A DNA stretch of 64,000 bases from Whalleya microplaca. Taxonomy: Eukaryota; Ascomycota; Sordariomycetes; Xylariales; Xylariaceae. Positions within the stretch are counted from its first letter, which is position 1. Every line of letters starts with the position of its first letter. Shown here piece after piece: positions 1-10,052 of the stretch. The DNA lies in contig MU385737.1 in NCBI GenBank assembly GCA_022497155.1, forward strand, positions 1 through 64,000. Direction: 5' to 3'. The notes under the pieces are model-generated. The model ran no database searches. It saw only the letters and a program-made list of their open reading frames with translations, and had not been told where the DNA came from. A program made the position numbers and the translations under genes.

Positions 1-364
1 TTTTTTTTTTTGATTTTTCAGCTGCGTGGACGCTAGCTGAAAAATCAGGGAGGGATGTAATGGGGCAGGGGATTACGGGTATTAACAGCAGCTTAAGAGC
101 CACTAAAAGCCCCCTAAAGCTACGTTATAGGGTATTTTATAAGGCACTTTATAGGGTATTTATAAGGCATTCCACAGGGTATTTTATAGTGGATTACATA
201 CCTATATTTAGCTAACTTTTTCCCTTATATCTCCTTTACTTTTTTATAACAGATATTACTAAATAGTTAAACAGTTATACACATATAGCTCTGGCAGCTA
301 ATATACACTTATTTTTAACCTAATATCTCACTTTCGCTTTACCTTAACACCTTATCTTAAAACA
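1..364 (+). mobile_element. 3' end of a short non-coding LTR element (internal tail + LTR)
   Basis: The window opens inside a copy of the short LTR family also found at 4429-6274 (opposite strand) and 29,378-32,252. Bases 1-55 are the 3' end of the internal region: poly-T, a perfect 12-bp inverted repeat (12-23 with 35-46) and a purine tract (agggaggga) touching the LTR. Bases 56-364 are a 309-bp LTR with TG..CA ends. It begins TGTAATGGGGCAGGGG and ends in a mutated form of the CTGTCCCAAGACA terminus. Many C/G sites have become T/A, as expected from RIP. The 5' part of the element lies outside the window, so the TSD cannot be checked. Confidence 0.75.
12..46. repeat. Conserved hairpin next to the polypurine tract
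   Basis: GATTTTTCAGCT (12-23) and AGCTGAAAAATC (35-46) are perfect inverted repeats around an 11-nt centre that itself contains GCGT..ACGC. The same hairpin recurs just inside the LTR in the other copies of the family, near 4756-4790, 30,613-30,647 and 31,910-31,945. Confidence 0.75.
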
Positions 365-3300
365 TTATAACTTAAGCTAATTAGTTATAATATTTATATA
401 GCTTTAATTTATAAATATACTTATATCGGATATAATATATTTTAGGAATTTTAATAAAGATTAGTAAAACGTATATTTCGATAACTTAATAAAAAGTTTT
501 ATATCTCGGAATTATTTAATAACTATCCGAAAATAATTTATATAAGCTTTTTTAATAAAGGAGAAAATAAAGATATTATTAAAATAAATTATATAAAATA
601 TATTTAAAATTTCGTAAAAAACTTAATAAATGTAACTTTAAAAAGTGGCTAGGGCATTAATAAAACTTATAAGTATTACTGTAAATTTATAATAGCTATA
701 TTTAGTCCGAAAGGCGGTTTTTTATTCGTTTTCCTCCTTAATACGGATACGGTAGTAAGCGTTTTTAAGGTCGATTTTCGAAAATATTTTAGCCTTTAAT
801 ATTTTATTTAGTAATTCCGAAACTAGGGGTAAGATATAATAATTTTTAACCGTTATTTTATTTAAGTTTTTATAATTTATATAAAGCCGAAAGCTATTGT
901 TTTTTTTTAATACAAATAATATAAAAGCATTAATAAAGCTTTTTAAGTCTTGAATTTTATTATTAGCCTTTATTTTAATAATAAATTTCTAAAGCTTTTT
1001 TAATTTATTATAAGCAAAAAAATAAATAAGGTAATAAAATACGTTTATTTCTGGGAATAAGTCGATAACGTAATTAGCCTAATTTCGGTAAGGTAAAATA
1101 TCGGCTTTATTAATATTAAAGAAATCGGAATAGCCTTAAAAAATAAATAGGAAATTTGCGATAGTTTTAAGCGTTATAATTAAAAAATCGGGGTTATTTT
1201 CGTCTTATAATTTCGGGATTTTTTCCGAGAATTAAATAATTACGTAATAGACGGCACAATTTCGGCACTTTCAGGTAAATTGCTTAAGGCTTAATAGTTT
1301 TATAAAAAGGCCTATAATACCGAAATATTAACAATTTATAGCGGGATTAAAAATAATCTATTAGCTTTTTAAAGTTAGTTAGTTTAAAATGAGTAGACTT
1401 TTTTTTTTCGGGAATCCCGATCAATAATAATATAGAGGCGGCAAAGCCGGCAGTTAGTATTTCGTTTATTTTTTATTATAAAGTCGACCTAGAAAATATT
1501 ATAAATCGGTACGGTTTATTGCTTTAACGCTTTAAGGTTAATAACCTTAAAAAAGGCTTTTTTTAGTTTATATTTTAATACAAATATATAATTAATTAAA
1601 TTTACCGAAAAGTAAGTATTTAAATTAGCGTAAGTAATAAAAGAGGCTTTTTTTTATACCTAAGTAAATTATATAAAAGGTTTAAAAAATATATAAAACT
1701 TGGATAAATAACTTTTTATCGGGTTTAAAGACTTTAATAGCTTTTAAATTTTAGGCCCGTTTTTTTAACTTATAATATAGTTACGGGTATAATATTTTAA
1801 TTTATTATAATTATAGTACTTTTTTTACGACTTATTTTTCAGTTTAATGCCAGGTTTATTACCGGTAAGCTTTAGCGAAATTTAAGTATTATTTTTAGTA
1901 ATAAAATTAATAATATAGTAACCTTAATATTAGTATTTTTTTTTAGAGGGATTAGTCCTTTTTCCGGACTTTTTAAAGCCTTAAAATCCGTCTATTTAAT
2001 AAAAAAGCTTTCGGCTTAAGTTCGGGTCTTTTTTATTATTATTACAGCCCCGCTTATAGCCGCCCCTAGGATTAATAGTTTTTTTTTAAGCTATAAATAT
2101 TAGTTTCTAACGTCAGACAGTAATATTTACTATATTATTTTTTTTTAGAAACTTTTTATCGTAACTAATAATTTTATTTCTAAAATTTAGCTATAATTTC
2201 CCGTAAAAAAATAAAGCCCGGTTTTTTTCCGAAATTAGTTTAAATTATTAGGCTTTTAAGCCGGAAAGGTATATATCGAACTTCCGAAAGTTTTATTCCG
2301 GCTATTAGCCGGTATTTTTTAGCGCTATAATAAAATAAGTTTTTAGGTATTTAAAGCTATAAATAAATGTTTTAATTTATTATTTAAAAATATTTTAATC
2401 TAATCGGAATTACTATTATTCCGGCTTACTCGCGAACTAGATTCGGGTTTGATATATTTTTTTATATTATTGGTTTATTTTATTTCGAGTATAAATAATT
2501 TTAGCGGTATTTTTCCGAAACTTTTTAGGTGCGCTAAAAAAGATAGCCCGGTATTTATTAAGCTAAAACTTTTATTTAATATAATTAAATAAAAGGCTAA
2601 ATTTATTATAATTAAATATAACGATACGACTAAAATTAATATCCGAATCGCTATCGGAAATAAAGAGATCGGGATTCGGCGGGATAAACTTTCTTAAAAG
2701 AAAATTAAGTCCCAAACTTTTAAATATATTAGGTTTACTATTAGATAATAACAAATCCGAAGGTTTTAATAATGTATTTCGGGTATTAGTTACGTTACGT
2801 TTTTTACGCAAAACTTTAGTAAATTATATAAAAAAAATATATAAAATAATTTATTTAAGTTTTAAAATATAAAGTTTCTTATAATAGCGGGCTTATTATT
2901 TATTAGATTTTACGGCATTTTAGGTTTAACTAGGTTTTACGTTTTTTTAAGGTTAAATAATAGATTTATTTCTTTTTTAGTCCTAGTTTTTTAAGGGATC
3001 GGGATTTTTTATTTATACAAGCGATAGGCTTTTTTTAATAGTTATGGAATCCGGCTTTCGTAAAGGTTTTACGGCAGTTTATTTGCCTTTTCGGGTATTA
3101 TTTTTAGTAGATATACCTAAGGTCGATATACCGTAAATAATTCGGGAAAAAAAGAATTAAAATTATTAAAGATAATAATAATTAGGTATAAGTAATATAT
3201 TAATTTATAAGATATAAATATAGGTATATTAATTTTTAACCTTTTTATATATAAAGGGGCAAAGCTTTTTTTATATAAACAAAGGGTAAAAAAAGACCTC

Positions 3301-4428
3301 CGGTTTTTCCCCGATATATCCCCGATAAGGCTTATTAGTTAATAGGGCTTATAGCGTAAGCCCTACATTTAATAATTTCCTTTAAAGCTAATCCTTATAA
3401 TTAATCGGGACAATAGTCGGATATATGTTTTAATATCCCGGATAAATACCGGCAAAAATGCTATAATAATTTAGGCAGCGTTACCGGGTATTATAAATAT
3501 ATTATTAATTAATATATTTATAAGGCTATTTTAAAATTTACTAGATATAAAGATTAGCTATAATATATTTAATATAAAATTAAACTAAAATTGCTATTTT
3601 TATTACTACTAATTAATTATTTCGGCTAAAGGGATATAAATTATTTTATAAGGCTTTCGACTTATTTTACCCGCTTTATTAAATAAATATTAAAATAATG
3701 CCTTATTAAATCCCGTATAGTATTTAATTAAATTATTTTATAAGACTTTAAATTTTTTTATTACATTTTTAAAGATCTTTTTTTTCCAATATTCCGAAAT
3801 TAAAACTAAAGCTAATTAATTAGATATAATATTTTCTAATTTATTAGCTTAAATTTATTTCGGCGTTTTTAAAACTATTAAAGATAAAGGGTTTAATTTT
3901 AATAACACTTTATCGATTATCCTTTTTATAGATATACTACCGTTTATATTTTTATATTTTTTTAATGCTAAAACGTTAATCTTATTTTTACTTTTATATT
4001 AAAACAGCTTAATTACTATTTTATATATAGAATTCCCGCTTTTATTAATAGTTAGTTTTTTTTAAAAGTAATTTTATAAGTTTATAAGTTTGTAAAAAAT
4101 ATTACTTTTTAAGCTTTTTATTCTAATATTATTAACTTTTAAATTTATAGCTAGTGTTATTTTTAAATTGCGATTTTATAAATTAACTATTAATCGAATA
4201 AAATTATAGTTTTGTTTAAATTTTATATCTTTTTCGATTTTGCTATATTTATAAAGGTAATAATAAGTTAATTTCCGAATTTAAATACCGCATACCCCTA
4301 TTTTATATAGGAATTATAAATAGGCCTAAATAATACCTTCTTTATTTATTTTACTTTCGGTAATTATATATTTAAGAAATAAGATATTTTTAATTTCGGG
4401 AGTAATTTAAAAACCTCCGATAAAATAT
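365..4428 (-). mobile_element. RIP-degraded Ty3/Gypsy-like retrotransposon remnant
   Basis: This very AT-rich block has almost no CpA and no intact long frame. On the minus strand about 905-700 translates into a recognisable reverse-transcriptase segment: a YINYKNLNKIT-type stretch followed by FSKIDLKNAYYRIRI. A stop then replaces the expected Trp before KTAFRTKY, a typical RIP product. The downstream catalytic part and integrase are not seen to the left, because the block ends against the short LTR element at 364. The right-hand part is cut by the insertion at 4429-6274 and probably resumes at 6275. The 79-codon frame at 2572-2811 is a chance survivor and is not called as a gene. Confidence 0.7.
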
Positions 4429-6274
4429 TGTCTTGGGACAGGGTATTAGGGTGAATCGAAAGTGAAATATCAGGTTAAAATGAGTGTATAATAGCTGCCA
4501 GAGCTGTGTGTGTGTAACTATTTAACTATCTATTTATCTAGTGATATCTGTTAATAAAAAAGTGAAAGAGATGTGAGGGAAAAGGTCAGCTAAATACAGG
4601 TATGTGATCCACTATAAATTGCCCTGTGGAGTGCCCTGTGGATACCCTATGGAATGCCCTGTGGAGTGCCCTGTAACGTGGCTCCAGGGGGCTTCTAGTA
4701 GCTCCTAAGCTGCTGTCAATACCCGTAATCCCCTGCCCCATTACATCCCTCCCTGATTTTTCAGCTAGCGTCCACGCAGCTGAAAAATCTGAAAAAAAAA
4801 AAAAAAAATAAAAACACGCCCCACACTTAAATGCCTGACCTTCAGATCTGAAAAAAAAAAAATTTTCACCCCAGGGACCTCAGGGTAACAGATCAGATAG
4901 CCACAGCTAGCCACGGCTTTCAACAGGTCAGATAGCCACAGCTATCAGCAGCAGCAGGTCAGGTCAGGTGGCCATAGCTTACAGCTGATCAGCAGCAAGT
5001 CAGGTGACAGCAGGTGACAATAGGTCAGCTAGCCACAGCTAGCCACGGCTTTCAACAGGTCAGATAGCCACAGCTATCAGCAGCAGCAGCAGCAGCAGGT
5101 CAGGTCAGGTGGCCATAGCTTACAGCTGATCAGCAGCAAGTCAGCTGACAGCAGGTGACAATAGGTCAGCTAGCCACAGCTAGCCACGGCTTTCAACAGG
5201 TCAGATAGCCACAGCTATCAGCAGCAGCAGCAGCAGCAGGTCAGGTCAGGTGGCCTCCCTATAAGCCTCCCTAGCAGCTGACAGCAGGTGACAGCAGGTC
5301 GGCAGGTGACAGCAGGTCAGCTAGCCACAGCTATCAGCAGCAGCAGGTCAGGTAACAACAGGTCAGCTAGCCACAGCTATCAGCAGCAGCAGGTGACAGC
5401 CTCCCTTACTACTGAAGGTAGCATTCAAGTGATAAAGTATATCAGGGTGTATAAAGGTATATAAAGGTGTCATCCGATATCGTCGTCCATACAAATTATA
5501 TACGTATCAATAGCTGGCTACATCCAGCTACATACTAACAGCACAATCAGCTTGTTACCGTTACCCATATAAAAATAGACAGGTTTGTATACAAAAACAT
5601 ACGGTCTGGTGTCTCTGGTGTTATCGCGCTCTATGTTCCTGGTATATAAAAAAGAAAATTCGTAAATCGTAAGTAACAAGTAACGTGGATGTAATATATG
5701 GATAAAAGCAGCTAGCTATCGATCTAGTATATAACTTAATTCGATTTGTATAGGAAACAAATGGCTATCGGACGAAATAAAATAATCCGCGTGCGATTTG
5801 TCGGATAAAAATAAAGTAAGCTCGATAATAAATATATTTTAAATGGCTATTTGCTGGTAAATTCTATGCTTCCGTAACTTATAGTATAATAAAAAGGACT
5901 ATTTTGCTCGATTAATCAGAAGGCAAGGAAGTTAAGGCCTATCCGGGGGAGCTAAATATCTTAAGACAGGGTATTAAGGTAAATCGAAAATAAAATATCA
6001 AGTTAAAAATGAGTGTATAATAGCTGCCAGAGCTGTATGTGTATAACTATCTAACTATCTATTTATCTAGTGATATTTATTAATGAAAAAGTGAAAGAGA
6101 TATAAGGAAAAAGGTCAGCTAAATATAGGTATATAATCCACTGTAAATTGCCCTATAAAGTGCCCTGTGGATACCCTGTGGAGTGCCCTGTGGAGTGCCC
6201 TGTGACGTGGCTCCAGGGGGCTTCTAGTGGCTCCTAAGCTGCTGTCAATACCCGTAATCCCCTGCCCCATTACA
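4429..6274 (-). mobile_element. Short non-coding LTR element (TRIM/LARD-like), minus orientation
   Basis: Two 317-318 bp direct repeats (4429-4745 and 5957-6274) flank a 1.2 kb internal region without an ORF. On the plus strand each LTR runs from TGTCTTGGGACAGGG (the right copy mutated to TATCTTAAGACAGGG) to CCTGCCCCATTACA, so the ends are TG..CA. The flanks share ATAT (4425-4428 and 6275-6278), a 4-bp target-site duplication. A purine tract and hairpin lie just inside the left LTR, which makes the reading direction minus. The right LTR carries many G-to-A changes relative to the left, as after RIP. There is no gag or pol, so the element must have been mobilised in trans. It was inserted into an already present Gypsy remnant. 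Confidence 0.8.
4894..5400. repeat. Minisatellite inside the short LTR element
   Basis: Irregular tandem units are built from GGTCAGCTAGCCACAGCTATCAGCAGCAG-type blocks with interspersed (CAG)n, GGTCAGGTCAGGTGG and GGTGACAGCA pieces. A block of about 130 bp that includes 'ccacggctttcaacaggtca' recurs three times. Degenerate versions of the same minisatellite occur in the internal regions near 30,230-30,520 and 31,510-31,810, in reverse orientation. Confidence 0.85.
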
Positions 6275-8842
6275 ATATCCCTTAAATTAATTATTATATT
6301 ATATTATATTATCGCGGCTTAATAACGCTATTAGGAAATAAATAATAAAAAAATAGCTTAATTTTCCGCAAAAAAAATAAGTATTTTAATTATATTTTTA
6401 AAATAATATCGGTTATAATATATATCGACTGTTTTAATTTTATCGGCTATTATATTTTTTATATCTTTCTTTTTTATTTAAAAGCCTAGCGTAATAAATA
6501 TTAAAAGATATATCCTTTATTTTATATTTTTAAATATTCTATTAGGCAGAAGTTTTTTTTTATAAGGCGTAATATTTTAATTTTAATAATATTAATTAAA
6601 ATTTCTTTATAAATATAGTAAAATTTTCGTTAGCTTTAAATTATATAATAAATATTTATTTTATAAACTTAATTAAGTCTTTTATTTTATTTAATTAAAA
6701 AAATAAAGTCACTTTTTTTAAAATAACCTTAAGCTGTTTTAGGCTTACTAATAATAAACGGAACCGAATTAAACGTTAATAATTAACCGATTTATTTTTA
6801 TATAGTTAATTAGGTAAAACCTGTTAGATATTATAGCTATTATAATTTATTAGGCCGATTATAATATCCGCTTATATATATATAGCGTTTTGGGCTTTTT
6901 TATAATCTAATTCGAAAAGCTCGTTATATAATTTCGAGCAAAACTATATAATCCGCTTAATAATTTTTTGATCGATTTTTTGCTATAAACTATTAACGAA
7001 AATGGCGTTTTATTTTTTAATTTTCCCTTATTTCCGGACGTTCTTTACTTAAACCGAATAATTTAAAGTATAATAATAAATCTCTGTCGGTCCGAATAGT
7101 TTATTACTTTTTTTTTAAGTTTTTTAACTGTTTTATAAAAGTTTTTGTCTACTTTAGGTCACTAATTTTAAAATATCGCTTTAGAATTACTTTCGCCTTT
7201 TTTTAAATAATAATACCTTTTAGTAAAGTTTTAATTTGTTGTTTATTAATCTAGTTATCCGTTTAATATAGCATTTCTTTAATTTTAACATTATTTTCTA
7301 AGCTATATTTATTAAATATATATATTATATTTTCGATTTAATTTATAACATTATTTTTATCGAATAAAAGCTATAAGTAGTTTCGAGGGTCTAATAATAT
7401 AGCCGTTACTATAAACTTAATTTTTCCGGTTATAATAAATCGCTTTTAATCGGAAGCTATATTTTAATCCGTAGGCTTTTTATCAACTTATATATTTTTT
7501 GTTATATTAAAAAATAAAGTCTTTTAGTTAGTTATTTTTAATTAAATATTTTAATTATATAATACCGAGTCTTTTTTATTTTAATAATGCCTTTAATTAG
7601 TAATAAGGTTAATAATTTTTTAATTATTGGTTAGTCGGGAGAATCTTTTTTTAGCTATATTTAATATAGTTTAAGATATTTTATCGTTTAGCTGTTTTAA
7701 TTTTTTAGTTATATTTAATCTTAAGGGAATATATTTTATTTTTTTTAATTATATTAAATTGTAATTTTATAATACTTTAGATATAAAATTATAACTGTCC
7801 TTTAAAACGCTAATAATAGCCTTAAGGGTTAGGAGATTTTTAAAAAAAATCTCGATAATAAGTCGCTAACCTAACTATCGTATTATATTAATTAATTAAT
7901 TGCGTAATAAAACTACTTATAAGCTAGTTAAAAATTCGGATATTATTTTTATTACCTAAATTTTACCCTAATCTACCTTATAAGTCTAAATTGTGGCACG
8001 TTTTCGTGCATTATTTGCTATATATTTTATAATTTTCTAATCCTTTTTAATTTTTCGTGCTGCTAATTTTTTCGTATTTAATTTACTTTATTAAAACTTA
8101 TGCTTTTTTGTATTTTTCTATTACTATATTCTCGTGCTTTTTATACTTTATATTTTTTATATTTTTATATCTTTATATTACTAATTTATTAATATATATT
8201 ATAAGTTTTTTATAAGTCTTTTTATTAATTTATTTATTTTTGGCATTATTTTTTTATTTTAAATAATCGTTTACTGTTAGTTTTTTTTTTAGTTAGTACT
8301 TTTTTTTATAAGTTCGGTTAGTTTAATAGTTTTAAAGGTTTTATTAAAGTTTTTCTCTTTTAATTTTATCTTATTACTGCCTTTATTTAAACTGTTTTTT
8401 TCGATTAATTAAAAAAGCGAAAAAGTTAAAGCTTATCCGGGGGAGCTAAATATTTTAAGACAAGGTATTAAAGTAAAGGAAGTGCCACTTTATAGCTTAA
8501 TTAATCGGAAGTAATTAAGGCGACGGAATAAAAAAGTCACTTATAACAGCGATTAATCGAAAGGAGAGATATGTTTATTGTCGGCAATAAGGCCGTCTAA
8601 GTTATATATGTTTTATTTAAAAGTAAAAGAAAAAAATAAGCGATATATATGTGTTACGGCACACTAGCCCCATAACAATATACATATATTGCTATTATTT
8701 ATCGGTTACTTTAATCTAAGACTCATTTTTAGCAATAGGTATAAATAAAATGAGAATTTAACAGCTTAATATATAATTAAGCAGGTTATAATAAGTTTTA
8801 TTAACCTCACTTTCTTTTAATAAAGGTTAGTTATTTAGTAGT
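6275..8842 (-). mobile_element. AT-rich RIP-degraded transposon sequence, unresolved
   Basis: This stretch continues the strongly AT-rich, CpA-poor sequence to the right of the short LTR element and is probably the other half of the Gypsy remnant at 365-4428. Minus-strand frames give protein-like stretches broken by many stops, but I could not assign a domain. Bases 8401-8478 match the junction of internal region and LTR of the short LTR family and are a truncated copy. Confidence 0.5.
8401..8478 (-). mobile_element. Truncated fragment of the short non-coding LTR family
   Basis: The segment with tatccgggggagctaaa followed by TATTTTAAGACAAGG corresponds to the last internal bases plus the first ~27 bases of the LTR at 5957. 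The match stops there, so this is a fragment. Confidence 0.6.
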
Positions 8843-8966
8843 TGAAGTAATGGATCAAGATATATAATTAGAGGCGGAAAAAAGAGTTGTATTAGAGGTG
8901 GAAAGTGTGCCCCAGCTAGCTAAGAAAATTACGTATTTAACCATAAGGTCACGTGCCCAGCCCACA
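8843..8966 (-). repeat. Left LTR (3' LTR of the minus-strand element)
   Basis: This is 124 bp, aligned base for base with 20,148-20,271; for example ggatcaagat here is agattaagat there. TAGT on the left flank matches the right flank of the partner. Confidence 0.75.
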
Positions 8967-9494
8967 CACGGCCAAACTCCCCGAGCAGCTCCCCAAAAGC
9001 GCGAGAGAAAGAATCTCAGATTTCAAGCCTCATTTTCAAGTTAAAGTTCCTCCAAAAATAAACCCTTAACAATTATTAGTAAATTTACCTCACTTCCAAC
9101 ATTAAATATAAGGTTAATTAATATAATCGTTTAAACCAGAAATGCTAAAAACGAGTGCGTTAAATTAATCTTCCAGATCTCGCTTTTCTTATTATATTCT
9201 AATAATTTGAGATTATAATTTACCTATATAAGCATAAATAGTCTAATACTTACTCTAATACTAATCCCGAAATACCTAAGCGGTCGTTAATTTTATTTAG
9301 TAATAAGCTATAGCATTTTAGGATAAAAAATTAATATTAGGTCCTTATCCTTATATATTTTTAATAGTTAATTATTAAGCTTTTCTTAATTACGCTAATA
9401 AATCTCGCCTAAATTAAAATTCTCGAATTTTCGATATAGTAATATTTTTTTCTGCCTCTTTTAACTAGTTCCGTAAAATAGCAATAATATAAGT

Positions 9495-10052
9495 TTAAGC
9501 TAGTCGGTTATTCTTAAAAGCAGTAATTTTATTATTCTTTATTTTTAGTTTTTTAGTCAAGGCAATAACGTCAGGAGGAAAAGGGGATTTTAAAAATAAG
9601 ATTTCACTATTTTTTACCTTCAGCTTCTCGGTTAAAGTAATAACTTCCCCTACCTTTACTTTTAGCTTCCCAATCTTATCGTTTTTTATTTTTAATTTCC
9701 CGTTTAAAATAATAATTTCATTTATTTTTACCTTTAATTTCTTAATCTCGTCATCTTTTATTTTTAGTTTCCCACTTAAAGTAATAACTTTATTATCTCT
9801 TACCTTCAACTTTTTAATCAAAATAATAATATTAGAAAGAAAAGAAATTTTTAGAGATAAAATCTTATTATCTTTTGCCTTTAGTTTTTTATTTAACGTA
9901 ACAACTTTATTATTTCTTATTTTTATATTCTCAATCTTATTATTTTTTATTTTTAAGTTCCTATTTAAAGTAATAACTTTACTATTTTTTGCTATTAATT
10001 TCTCGGCTAAAGTAATAATTTTATTATCTTTTACTTTTAGCCTATCGGCCAA
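9495..10052 (-). CDS. Open coiled-coil repeat frame inside the retrotransposon
   Basis: A 185-codon open frame lies on the same strand as the surrounding element, near its 3' end. The product is almost entirely Lys/Asn/Ile/Leu and repeats a 13-14 residue unit of the form KLKxKxNKIxxL, with hydrophobic residues at heptad-like spacing. A long coiled coil is therefore expected. There is no signal peptide or catalytic motif. DNA composition is as AT-rich as the neighbourhood, and similar broken units continue to about 10,300. It may be the remains of a tandem-repeat domain of the element (gag-like or accessory) that has by chance escaped stop codons. I recognise no family, and expression is doubtful. 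Confidence 0.35.
   Translation of the reverse strand: MADRLKVKDNKIITLAEKLIAKNSKVITLNRNLKIKNNKIENIKIRNNKVVTLNKKLKAKDNKILSLKISFLSNIIILIKKLKVRDNKVITLSGKLKIKDDEIKKLKVKINEIIILNGKLKIKNDKIGKLKVKVGEVITLTEKLKVKNSEILFLKSPFPPDVIALTKKLKIKNNKITAFKNNRLA

Noticed and set aside
1..4790. Long terminal inverted repeats suggesting a giant DNA transposon (1-364 against 4429-4790)
   Set aside because: Each arm is an LTR of the short element: one belongs to a copy running off the left edge, the other pairs in direct orientation with 5957-6274 and has its own duplication.
4894..5400. Regularly spaced repeats resembling a CRISPR array
   Set aside because: Units vary in length, are built from simple CAG/GGTCAG words, lie inside an LTR element and have no unique spacers. 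This is a eukaryotic minisatellite.
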